This document shows, one piece after another, positions 42,347-50,068 of a stretch of 64,000 nucleotides of DNA (its first letter is position 1; the number at the start of each line of letters is the position of its first letter). Source of the stretch: Streptomyces sp. ISL-11. GTDB lineage: Bacteria > Actinomycetota > Actinomycetes > Streptomycetales > Streptomycetaceae. Made by a program: the position numbers and the translations under genes. The notes under the pieces are model-generated. The model was given only the letters and a program-made list of their open reading frames with translations, searched no databases and was not told where the DNA came from. The stretch covers positions 124,001 to 188,000 of the forward strand of contig NZ_JAGGOL010000029.1 in assembly GCF_018614525.1 (NCBI RefSeq), in the 5' to 3' direction.

Positions 42347-43099
42347 ATGGCCATGGCTATCTGGGACAAATTCTTCGGCAACTGGGGCCGGGCGGGCGAG
42401 CAGCAGTTCGACTTCGGCGGCGCGAACGGCGCGGTCGAGCTCACCAAGCGCCACCCGACGTTCTCGCTCACCAAGCAGGGGGCGGTCACCGGAAACCTCC
42501 GGGTCAACCTCTCCTGGCGGATGCGGACCTCCGACTTCGCCGAGAGGCCGCCGATCCGTGAGGGGCTGCGGCATCCGCTGCGCAAGTTCCGGCCCGAGAT
42601 GGTGCAGGCGCAGGGGCCCGCCTTCGTCAACGTGGACCTGGACCTCGCCTGCATGTACGAGCTCAAGGACGGCTCGAAAGGCGTAGTCCAGCCCCTCGGT
42701 TCGATACTGGGCAGCCTCAACAGCCCGCCGTACGTCCAGCTCAGCGGCGACGACCGGTTCGGCTCCGGATCCGGCGAGACCATCTACGTCAACATGGACC
42801 ATCGGGATGAGATCAAGCGACTGCTGATCTTCGTCTACATCTACGACGGCACCCCCGCGTTCGACCGTACGCACGCGATGGTGACGCTCTACCCCGGCAA
42901 CGGCCCCCGGATCGAGATCCCGCTCCACGAGCGCGCGCCGGAGGCCCGGTCGTGCGCCGTGGTGATGCTGGAGAACAACAAGGGCGAGATCACGCTCCGG
43001 CGCGAGATGAAGTACGTCTACGGCTTCCAGGCCGAGCTCGACCGGCTCTACGGGTGGGGGCTCCAGTGGGGGCGGGGGTACAAGACGTCGAAGGTCTGA
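42347..43099 (+). CDS. TerD/TerA-type stress protein, larger form
   Basis: Encodes 250 residues from ATG 42347 (ATG 42332 is an option). It shares the TerD beta-sandwich late in the chain (INVDLDLACMYELKDGSKGV, LIFVYIYDGTPAFDRTHAMV, LHERAPEARSCAVVMLENNK) but has an N-terminal extension (AMAIWDKFFGNWGRAGEQQF) and a distinct end with EMKYVYGFQAELDRLYGWGL. This matches TerA-like members. The G-S-G-S-G-E-T-I-Y-V-N-M-D-H block is the place of the Ca2+ loop. It follows the TerC-like gene behind a hairpin. Confidence 0.88.
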   Translation: MAMAIWDKFFGNWGRAGEQQFDFGGANGAVELTKRHPTFSLTKQGAVTGNLRVNLSWRMRTSDFAERPPIREGLRHPLRKFRPEMVQAQGPAFVNVDLDLACMYELKDGSKGVVQPLGSILGSLNSPPYVQLSGDDRFGSGSGETIYVNMDHRDEIKRLLIFVYIYDGTPAFDRTHAMVTLYPGNGPRIEIPLHERAPEARSCAVVMLENNKGEITLRREMKYVYGFQAELDRLYGWGLQWGRGYKTSKV

Positions 43100-43226
43100 A
43101 CGTCTGTCTCAGTCTCTGACCTGTCTCTGACGGGGACGGGCCGGGTGGCGAGGGCTTCGGAGGCTTCGCGGGTCGTCGGCATCGGAGGTCTGACGTGCCC
43201 GCCCCTCCGCCGGTTCCGTCCGGCCG

Positions 43227-44204
43227 CTACCGGTTCGACTGGAATTGCGGGCCCTGTGGCGGCAGACGGAAGGCCGGGTCCGGCACCGGCCGTGCCTGCG
43301 GGTAGCCGTAGGCCGGCTGGTGCGCAGCCTGCGGCTGCGGTTGCGCCGGCGGCTGCGGATAGCCGTAGGCGGGCTGCGCCGGTGCCGGCGGCTGCGGATA
43401 GCCGTAAGCGGGCTGTACCGGCGCCGTCGGGGGCATGGGGGGCGGCGGGGGGTAGCCGTAGCCGGACGGCGGCGCGGCGGGTGGCTGTGTGGTGGGTGGC
43501 TGCGCGGGCGGTGGGCCGGTCGGCCGGTCGGATTCCGGTGCCGGCTCGGGGGGCCGTACGGGCTCCGGGGGCCGTACGGGCTCGGGGTCCGGTGCCGGGC
43601 CCTGCGCGGGCACCCCCGTGGGCCCCGTCGCGGAGCCCCCGGTGTCCTCGGATTCCTCCACCGAGATCCCGTACTCCGTCGCCAGCCCCACCAGGCCGGA
43701 CGCGTAGCCCTGCCCCAGCGCCCGGAACTTCCAGCCCTCCCCGCGCCGGTACAGCTCACCGCAGATCATCGCGGTCTCCGAGCCCGTCTCCGGCTGCACC
43801 TCGAAGCGCGCCAAGGGCTCGCCGTCCTGCCCCGGGCCACCCGGCGCCACGTCGTACAGCAGCACGCACAGGTCCCGTACGAGCCCGAAGTCACCGCCAT
43901 CGGCCGACGCGGCCAGCACGACGCGGCCGACCGAGGGCTCCAGCGTCGACAGGTCCGCCTCGATCGCGTCCGTGGCCCCTTCGACCAGCCGTTTCTTCCG
44001 CAGGTGCCGGACGGCGCCGGAGGGATGGCGGGGCTGGTTGTAGAAGACGAAGTCCTCGTCCGAGCGCACCCGGCCGTTCTCGCCCACCAGCAGCGCGGAG
44101 GCGTCGACGTCCGGCACGCCCGGCCCCGGGGTCCAGCGCAGTACGGCCCGTACGTTCCGGGCGTCCAGCGGGATGTTCGACCCCTTCAGCATGGCGTGCG
44201 TCAT
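43227..44204 (-). CDS. TerD-domain protein with a long Pro/Tyr/Gln-rich tail
   Basis: Encodes 325 residues from ATG 44204. Residues 1-175 or so are a TerD domain ([80 protein letters not shown]). The rest is disordered: Pro-Glu-rich, then Pro-Gly-Tyr-rich with three QPAYGYPQ-type repeats. Such tails often drive multivalent binding or membrane attachment. It is the only leftward gene in the Ter region and faces away from the HpcH-like gene, so it sits at the promoter of the biosynthetic part. Confidence 0.92.
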   Translation of the reverse strand: MTHAMLKGSNIPLDARNVRAVLRWTPGPGVPDVDASALLVGENGRVRSDEDFVFYNQPRHPSGAVRHLRKKRLVEGATDAIEADLSTLEPSVGRVVLAASADGGDFGLVRDLCVLLYDVAPGGPGQDGEPLARFEVQPETGSETAMICGELYRRGEGWKFRALGQGYASGLVGLATEYGISVEESEDTGGSATGPTGVPAQGPAPDPEPVRPPEPVRPPEPAPESDRPTGPPPAQPPTTQPPAAPPSGYGYPPPPPMPPTAPVQPAYGYPQPPAPAQPAYGYPQPPAQPQPQAAHQPAYGYPQARPVPDPAFRLPPQGPQFQSNR

Positions 44205-44386
44205 GCCCGCAATCCTGCCCTCCCGCACCGGCCGCGGACAACGCAGGGGGAGATCACCGTAACGACTCATGCGGGACATGAGATTTTCATGCACTTGGGG
44301 AACTCTTGACCCACCACCGCACGTACGATAATCGGCCATGCTTCGGCACGGCGGCCCGCTGGGCGGTCCGGTAAACGGGGAGAGTA

Positions 44387-45574
44387 ATGAGGCATTTCGA
44401 ACACCTTGCGCCCTCGGTGCGGAATGGGCTGTTCCATAGAGAGCCCGGCGTCTTCGACGCCGACTCCCCGGCCCGCACCCTCGCCGTCGCCCTCGGCGCC
44501 ACGCTCTACTGCCCCGGCACGCGGCCCGCCCTCGCCGAGGACGTCGTCAAACAGGGCGAGCGCGGCGTGGTCTCCATGGTCGTGTGCCTGGAGGACTCCA
44601 TCGGCGACGCCGACGTCGAGGCCGCCGAGGAGAACCTCGTCCGTCAGTTCGCCCGGCTGGACCAGCTCCGCCCGCCTGACGCGGAGGGCGGGCCGAGCCT
44701 GCCGCTGCTGTTCATCCGCGTCCGCGAGCCCGGTCAGATCACCGACCTCGTACGGCGCCTCGGACCCGCCGGGCGGCTGCTGTCCGGGTTCGTCCTCCCG
44801 AAATTCACCGAGGAACGCGGCGTCCCCTTCCTCGAAGCGCTGACCGGCGCCGAAAGCACCCGCGGGCGGCGGCTGTACGCCATGCCCGTCCTCGAATCGC
44901 CCGAACTCCTCCATCTGGAGACCCGGACCGAGACCCTCGCCGGCATTGCCCGCACCGTCGACAAATACCGCGACCGGGTGCTGGCGCTGCGGCTCGGCGT
45001 CACCGACTTCTGCTCCGCGTACGGGCTGCGCCGCGCACCCGACATGACCGCCTACGACGTCCAGCTCGTCGCTTCCGTCATCGGTGACGTCGTCAACGTC
45101 CTCGGCCGCGCCGACGGCAGCGGCTTCACCGTGACCGGTCCCGTCTGGGAGTACTTCCGCCAGCACGAGCGGATGTTCAAGCCGCAGCTGCGCCGCAGCC
45201 CCTTCGCCGGTCCCGCGGAGGCCCTGCGCACCGCCCTCATCCAGCACGACATGGACGGCCTGCTCCGCGAGCTCCACCTGGACCGGGCCAACGGCCTCCA
45301 GGGCAAGACCTGCATCCACCCCTCGCACGTCGCCCCCGTGCACGCGCTGTCCGTCGTCAGCCACGAGGAGTACAGCGACGCCCAGGACATCCTGCGGCCC
45401 GATCTCGACGGCGGTGGAGTGCTGCGCTCCTCGTACACCAACAAAATGAACGAAGTGAAGCCGCACCGGGCCTGGGCCGAGCGGATCATGCTGCGCGCCG
45501 AGGTGTTCGGCGTCGCACGGGAGGACGTGAGCTTTGTGGAGCTGCTGGCGGCGAGCGTGGGGACGACGGAATGA
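44387..45574 (+). CDS. HpcH/HpaI aldolase / citrate-lyase-like enzyme of the Ter pathway
   Basis: Encodes 395 residues from ATG 44387. The TIM-barrel lyase carries SMVVCLEDSIGDADVEAAEE (metal and substrate Glu/Asp), LPLLFIRVREPGQI (Arg), AMPVLESPELLHLETR and GKTCIHPSHVAPVHALS (the C-terminal citrate-lyase motif). The family cleaves or forms C-C bonds next to a carboxylate. In Ter-linked operons such an enzyme goes with PRTase and HAD genes in a predicted nucleoside-like pathway (Anantharaman and colleagues). Its stop overlaps the next ATG (ATGA). Confidence 0.9.
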   Translation: MRHFEHLAPSVRNGLFHREPGVFDADSPARTLAVALGATLYCPGTRPALAEDVVKQGERGVVSMVVCLEDSIGDADVEAAEENLVRQFARLDQLRPPDAEGGPSLPLLFIRVREPGQITDLVRRLGPAGRLLSGFVLPKFTEERGVPFLEALTGAESTRGRRLYAMPVLESPELLHLETRTETLAGIARTVDKYRDRVLALRLGVTDFCSAYGLRRAPDMTAYDVQLVASVIGDVVNVLGRADGSGFTVTGPVWEYFRQHERMFKPQLRRSPFAGPAEALRTALIQHDMDGLLRELHLDRANGLQGKTCIHPSHVAPVHALSVVSHEEYSDAQDILRPDLDGGGVLRSSYTNKMNEVKPHRAWAERIMLRAEVFGVAREDVSFVELLAASVGTTE

Positions 45575-48117
45575 CCTGGTCGGGACAGTGGGTGGCCGAC
45601 CGGCTCGGCGTTTCCTTCGACGGTGACGAGCGGCTGCGGGAGCTGCTCGGGCTCGCCCTGCGGCGCAATCCCAAGCGGGCGCATCTGCTCGTGTCGAACG
45701 TGCTGGGCAAGCATGTGCCGAGTCCGCCCACGCGCGTGTACGGCGTCGGCGCGGGCCTCGGGCTGCGGGTGCGGGAGCTGCTCGGTGACGTGGAGGCGCG
45801 GCGGGCCGTCGTCCTCGGCTACGCCGAGACCGCCACGGGACTGGGGCACGCCGTCGCGGACGGTCTCGCGCTCGCGCCGTATCTGCACTCCACCCGGCGG
45901 CCGGTGCCCGGTGTCCGGCCCGTCGGCGGCTTCGAGGAGGAGCACAGCCACGCCACCTCCCATCTGCTGCTGCCGGAGGATCCGGAGCTGCTGTCCGGCG
46001 ACGGGCCGCTGGTTCTGGTCGACGACGAGTTCTCCACGGGGCGTACGGTCCTGAACACGATCGCGGCGCTTCACGCGCGGTTTCCGCGGGAGCGGTATGT
46101 GGTCGTCGCGCTGGTCGACATGCGCTCGGACGTCGACCGCGTCCGTTTGGAGGAGTTCGCGGCCGAGCTGGGTGCCCGTGTGGACCTGGTGGCATTGGCC
46201 TCCGGGACGGTGCGGCTGCTGGCGGGGGTGCTGGAACGCGGTCAGGAGCTCGTCGCCGAGTACGAGGCCGTCGCCGGCGGGCGTGGGGAGCGGCGCCGGG
46301 GCCTCCGGGGTGGGGGTCCGGGGCCGTATATTTACGGGCCCGGCACCCCGAATCGCGACAGCTCCCTCTCATCGGGCCCGCAAATACACGTCAGCGCCCC
46401 GGACCCCCACCCCTCCGACCCCGGCGCCTCCCGTGCTTCGTCGGCCGGCCCCGCGCGGGTCGATCTCGGCTGGCCCGGTGGAGTTCCTGATGGCGGGCGG
46501 CACGGGTTTCTGCCGGTGCACCGGGAGCGGCTGGAGGCTGCTCTGCCGGGTATGGCCCGTCGGGTCGTCGACGCGCTTCCGGGTGATGTCGAGCGGGTTC
46601 TCGTCCTCGGTCATGAGGAGTTGATGTACGCGCCGTTGCGGGTTGCCGAGGCCCTGGAGCTTGTTCTTTGTGGTGCCGTCGACGTGCGGTTTTCCACCAC
46701 CACTCGGTCGCCTGTGCTTCCCGTCGACGATCCTGGTTACGCGATCCGTACACGTATCGCCTTTCCCGCGCATGACGGGCCGGCCGACGGGCCCGGCGAG
46801 CGGTACGCGTACAACGTCGCGGGCGGCGGGTTCGATGCCGTTGTGGTGGTGGTCGATTCGGTCGCCGATACCCCTGAATTGCACGGTCCCGGTGGGTTGT
46901 TGGAGCGGCTCGCCGGTCATATTCCGCATGTACTGCTCGCTGTTGTTCCCTCCTACACCCCCGAGGCTGCCTCACCCATGCACCGACCGCTGCGCGGCCC
47001 CGCCTTCTCCTCGTACGAGCCCGACGACGTCGGCTGGCTGCTCCAGGACCTCTCCGGGGTCACCCTGGAGGCGCCCACCGAGGAGCGCGAGGAGGCGATC
47101 CAGAGCGGCGGCGCGCACTATGCCGAGTCGCTGCCGGTCGAGTACCAGCCCACCGAGGAGTACCAGGCGCTCTTCCACGCCGCCCTGGAAACGTCCGCCG
47201 CCCGCGTGGCGCGCGCCGTCGGCGTCGTCACCGAGACCGTCCTCGCCGAGCGGTCCCCGCGGCCGGTCCTGGTCTCCCTCGCCCGCGCCGGCACCCCCGT
47301 CGGCGTCCTGATGCGCCGCTGGGCACGCCACGCGCACGGCCTGGACCTGCCCCACTACGCCGTCTCCATCGTGCGCGGCCGCGGCATCGACGCCGCGGCC
47401 CTGCGCTGGCTGGCCGCCCACCACGACCCCTCCGACGTCGTCTTCGTCGACGGCTGGACGGGCAAGGGCGCCATCACCCGCGAACTGGCCGACGCCCTGC
47501 GCGCGGCCGACGGCTTCGACCCCCGCATGGCCGTCCTCGCCGACCCCGGCCACTGCGTCGAGACCTACGGCACCCGCGACGACTTCCTCATCCCCTCCGC
47601 CTGCCTCAACTCCACCGTCTCCGGGCTCATTTCCCGCACGGTTCTGCGCGCCGACCTCGTGGGGCCGGGCGACTTCCACGGCGCGAAGTACTACCGCGAG
47701 CTGGCCGGCGCGGATGTCTCCCGCGACTTTCTCGCCACCGTCGAGGGCCGGTTCGCCGAGGTGCGCGAGGACGTCGTCGCCGACGCCAAGGACATGGCCG
47801 CCGCCGACCGCACCCCCACCTGGGAGGGCTGGGCCGCCGTCGAGCGCATCAGCGAGGAGTACGGCATCCACGACGTCAATCTGGTCAAGCCCGGTGTGGG
47901 CGAGACCACGCGCGTACTGCTGCGCCGTGTTCCGTGGAAGATCCTCGCCCAGCGCGGCACCGGCGCCGACCTCGACCACGTACGGCTCCTCGCCGCACAG
48001 CGGGGCGTGCCCGTCGAGGAGGTGGACGGCCTCCCGTACAGCTGCGTCGGCCTGATCCACCCCCGCTACACCAGAGGCGCCACCGGCGCCGACGGCAAGG
48101 CGGTGGCGGGCCAGTGA
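45571..48117 (+). CDS. PRTase-TRSP-StiP-PELOTA fusion protein of the Ter pathway
   Basis: Encodes 848 residues. Residues 1-235 are a phosphoribosyltransferase with the PRPP loop PLVLVDDEFSTGRTVLNTIA. After a low-complexity linker (240-310, which holds a 137-bp inverted repeat) comes a TRSP-type domain (LVLGHEELMYAPLRVAEALE). From about 470 on it resembles StiP (EEREEAIQSGGAHYAESLPV, LPHYAVSIVRGRGIDAAALR, VVFVDGWTGKGAITRELA) and ends with a PELOTA-like region (DVNLVKPGVGETTRVLLRRV). As I recall, the PRTase-TRSP and StiP-PELOTA parts are usually separate genes. GTGA overlaps the HAD gene. An internal ATG at 46978 with GAGG upstream could also start the StiP half. Confidence 0.88.
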   Translation: MTWSGQWVADRLGVSFDGDERLRELLGLALRRNPKRAHLLVSNVLGKHVPSPPTRVYGVGAGLGLRVRELLGDVEARRAVVLGYAETATGLGHAVADGLALAPYLHSTRRPVPGVRPVGGFEEEHSHATSHLLLPEDPELLSGDGPLVLVDDEFSTGRTVLNTIAALHARFPRERYVVVALVDMRSDVDRVRLEEFAAELGARVDLVALASGTVRLLAGVLERGQELVAEYEAVAGGRGERRRGLRGGGPGPYIYGPGTPNRDSSLSSGPQIHVSAPDPHPSDPGASRASSAGPARVDLGWPGGVPDGGRHGFLPVHRERLEAALPGMARRVVDALPGDVERVLVLGHEELMYAPLRVAEALELVLCGAVDVRFSTTTRSPVLPVDDPGYAIRTRIAFPAHDGPADGPGERYAYNVAGGGFDAVVVVVDSVADTPELHGPGGLLERLAGHIPHVLLAVVPSYTPEAASPMHRPLRGPAFSSYEPDDVGWLLQDLSGVTLEAPTEEREEAIQSGGAHYAESLPVEYQPTEEYQALFHAALETSAARVARAVGVVTETVLAERSPRPVLVSLARAGTPVGVLMRRWARHAHGLDLPHYAVSIVRGRGIDAAALRWLAAHHDPSDVVFVDGWTGKGAITRELADALRAADGFDPRMAVLADPGHCVETYGTRDDFLIPSACLNSTVSGLISRTVLRADLVGPGDFHGAKYYRELAGADVSRDFLATVEGRFAEVREDVVADAKDMAAADRTPTWEGWAAVERISEEYGIHDVNLVKPGVGETTRVLLRRVPWKILAQRGTGADLDHVRLLAAQRGVPVEEVDGLPYSCVGLIHPRYTRGATGADGKAVAGQ
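46292..46428. repeat. 137-bp imperfect inverted repeat inside the PRTase-TRSP linker
   Basis: Outer arms GGCGCCGGGG (46292-46301) and CCCCGGCGCC (46419-46428); middle arms 46307-46324 and 46396-46413 pair perfectly over 18 bp (GGGGTGGGGGTCCGGGGC); inner arms 46329-46342 and 46373-46386 pair at 13 of 14. A 30-base loop lies between. The encoded linker is Gly/Pro/Ser-rich and shows no domain. It looks like a palindromic element (REP or MITE type) inserted in frame. Confidence 0.75.
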
Positions 48118-48917
48118 CACACCTCGTGGCCAGCGACCTCGACCGCACGCTCATCTACTCCACGGCCGCCCTCGACCTCACCATGCCCGACGCGCACGCC
48201 CCGCGCCTGCTGTGCGTCGAGGTCTACGAGCGCAAACCGCTGTCGTACATGACCGAGACCGCGGCCGCGGCGCTCGCCGCCCTGGCCACCGCCACCACCT
48301 TCGTCCCCACCACCACCCGCACCCGCGCGCAGTACGGGCGGATCCGGCTGCCCGGCCCCGTACCGGAGTTCGCGATCTGCGCCAATGGCGGCGAGTTGCT
48401 CGTACGCGGCGAGTCCGACCCCGGCTGGCGGCGCGGTGTGGAGCGCCGGCTGGCCGCCGAGTGCGCCACGCTCGACGAGGTCCGCGCCCATCTGGTGCGG
48501 ACCGCCGACCCGGCGTGGCTGCTCAAGGAGCGCACCGCCGAGGATCTCTTCGCCTACCTCGTCGTGGACCGCCCGCTGCTGCCCGACGCCTGGGTGAAGG
48601 AGCTGTCCGTGTGGGCCGAGGCCCGCGGCTGGTCGGTCTCGCTCCAGGGCCGCAAGCTCTACGCCGTGCCCGCGCCGCTCACCAAGAGCGCGGCGGTCGC
48701 CGAGGTCGCCCGGCGCGTGGACGCCACCGAGGTCCTCGCCGCCGGTGACTCGCTGCTCGACGCCGACCTGCTGCTCGCCGCCGGCCGCGGCTGGCGCCCG
48801 GGCCACGGCGAGCTTGCCGACGCCGGCTGGACCGCACCGCACGTCACGGCGCTCGCGGCGCGCGGAGTGGCGGCGGGGGAGGAAATCATCAGGGCGTTCG
48901 GCGAGGCGACGGCGTAA
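48114..48917 (+). CDS. HAD-superfamily phosphatase of the Ter pathway
   Basis: Encodes 267 residues from GTG 48114, which overlaps the upstream TGA (GTGA). HAD motifs: LVASDLDRTLIYST (I, nucleophile Asp near 8 and acid Asp two on), TTFVPTTTRTRAQYGRI (II), a late Lys in PAPLTKSAAVAEVA (III) and VLAAGDSLLDADLLLAA (IV, G-D-S-x-x-D). The C2-type cap lies between II and III, similar to sucrose- or mannosyl-phosphatase relatives. In the predicted Ter pathway a HAD enzyme removes the phosphate from the nucleoside-like product. Confidence 0.92.
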   Translation: MTHLVASDLDRTLIYSTAALDLTMPDAHAPRLLCVEVYERKPLSYMTETAAAALAALATATTFVPTTTRTRAQYGRIRLPGPVPEFAICANGGELLVRGESDPGWRRGVERRLAAECATLDEVRAHLVRTADPAWLLKERTAEDLFAYLVVDRPLLPDAWVKELSVWAEARGWSVSLQGRKLYAVPAPLTKSAAVAEVARRVDATEVLAAGDSLLDADLLLAAGRGWRPGHGELADAGWTAPHVTALAARGVAAGEEIIRAFGEATA

Positions 48918-48974
48918 CCTCGGCGGTGCGTGGCCGGGCCCCCTCGGGGCCCGCAACTCCCTTAGCCGCCGAGG
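48918..48974 (+). promoter_or_regulatory. Stem that may cover the O-methyltransferase ribosome site
   Basis: CCTCGGCGG (48918-48926) pairs with CCGCCGAGG (48966-48974), enclosing the hairpin GGGCCCCCTCGGGGCCC. The 3' arm includes the first bases of GAGGAG, the ribosome site for GTG 48983. It could work as a terminator for the Ter operon or limit translation of the next gene. Confidence 0.45.
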
Positions 48975-48982
48975 AGAATGCC

Positions 48983-49660
48983 GTGGATGCAGTGAACGAC
49001 GTGCCGGAGTTCAAGGGCCCGCAGATCACTCCCGAGCTGTACACGTACGTACTCGCCCACAACCCGCCGCTCGACCCGGCCCAGCGCGCCCTCGTCGACA
49101 TCACCCACAGCGCCCTGCCCGACCAAGCGATCAAGCAGGTCGCGCGGGAACAGGGACCGCTGCTGGCGTTCCTCGTCCGGCTCACCGGCGCCCGGCACGT
49201 GGTGGAGGTCGGCACGTTCACCGGCCTGTCCGCCCTGTCGATGGCCCGGGCGCTGCCCGCAGACGGCACGCTCGTCGCCCTCGACATCTCGGAGGAGTGG
49301 ACGGCCTACGCGCGCCGGGCATGGGCGGACGCGGGCGTCGCCGACCGCGTCGACCTGCGCATCGCCCCCGCCCTGGACTCCCTGCGCGCGATGCCCACCG
49401 AGCCGCACATCGACCTGGCCTTCCTCGACGCCAACAAGGACGGCTACATCGACTACTGGGAGGAACTCGTCCCGCGCCTGCGCCCGGGCGGCCTGATCGT
49501 GGCCGACAACGTCCTCTTCAGCGGCGAGGTCACCGCTCCCGCGCCGGGCAGCCCGGCGGCCCATATGAAGGCGTTCAACGCGCATGTGGCGCAGGACAAG
49601 CGGATGGAGTCGGTGATGCTGACGGTGGCGGATGGGGTGACGTTGGCGCGGCGCCTATGA
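48983..49660 (+). CDS. SAM-dependent O-methyltransferase (CCoAOMT-like)
   Basis: Encodes 225 residues from GTG 48983 with GAGGAG upstream. Class I methyltransferase motifs: ARHVVEVGTFTGLSALSMAR (motif I, E-V-G-T-F-T-G), GTLVALDISEEWTAYARRAW (post-I), IDLAFLDANKDGYIDYWEEL (metal-binding Asp region) and PGGLIVADNVLFSGEV (the D-N-V-L motif). Cation-dependent catechol- or caffeoyl-CoA-type O-methyltransferases share these. The natural substrate is unknown. It directly follows the HAD gene and could modify the pathway's product, but it has its own leader. Confidence 0.92.
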   Translation: MDAVNDVPEFKGPQITPELYTYVLAHNPPLDPAQRALVDITHSALPDQAIKQVAREQGPLLAFLVRLTGARHVVEVGTFTGLSALSMARALPADGTLVALDISEEWTAYARRAWADAGVADRVDLRIAPALDSLRAMPTEPHIDLAFLDANKDGYIDYWEELVPRLRPGGLIVADNVLFSGEVTAPAPGSPAAHMKAFNAHVAQDKRMESVMLTVADGVTLARRL

Positions 49661-49681
49661 CTTCAGTCTGCAGGGCGACCA

Positions 49682-49760
49682 CTCCAGCCCGTCCGGGCAA
49701 CCACCCCAGCCCGTCCGGCGATTGAGGACCGGGGTCCGGGGCGGAGCCCCGGTTACGGGA
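49682..49760. repeat. Copy of the dispersed intergenic repeat
   Basis: AGCCCGTCCGGCGATTGAGG followed by ACCGGGGTCCGGGGCGGAGC, the reverse complement of the copies near 16.8 and 24.9 kb. It lies between the convergent O-methyltransferase and FmdB-like genes. Confidence 0.72.
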
Positions 49761-49798
49761 AGGGGCGGGGTGGGGAAGATTCCGGCCGGCGGCGATCG

Positions 49799-50014
49799 TT
49801 ACCCGCAGCACCCACCTCCGCAGCACCCACCTCCGCCCCCACCGGCAGAAGGCGCGGAGGACCCGGACCCACCCGTAACCGCAACCGCCGACAACAACTT
49901 CACCGTATCCGCATGCCCCTCAGGGCACACCGCCGGCGCCGACGACTCAGCCATAGGCCGACTGATCTCGAACGTGTCACCACACGCTTTGCAGCGGTAT
50001 TCATAGCGAGGCAT
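49799..50014 (-). CDS. FmdB-like zinc-ribbon protein
   Basis: Encodes 71 residues from ATG 50014. The N-terminal ribbon MPRYEYRCKACGDTFEISRP, with CxxC and a second CPEGH, binds zinc. The C-terminus is a Gly/Cys-rich tail (GGGGGGCCGGGCCG). Proteins of this type were first linked to the fmdB regulator of amidases; the real role is unknown. Confidence 0.9.
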   Translation of the reverse strand: MPRYEYRCKACGDTFEISRPMAESSAPAVCPEGHADTVKLLSAVAVTGGSGSSAPSAGGGGGGCCGGGCCG

Positions 50015-50068
50015 GCGCGCAGCATAACCAGCCGCGGGGGCGACCCGCCGGGCCGGCCGGGGCAGGGG

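Noticed and set aside
39783..43099. Calling the Ter genes a tellurite-resistance operon
   Set aside because: TerD/TerC homologues in actinobacteria are linked mainly to general stress and development; tellurite resistance cannot be read from the sequence.
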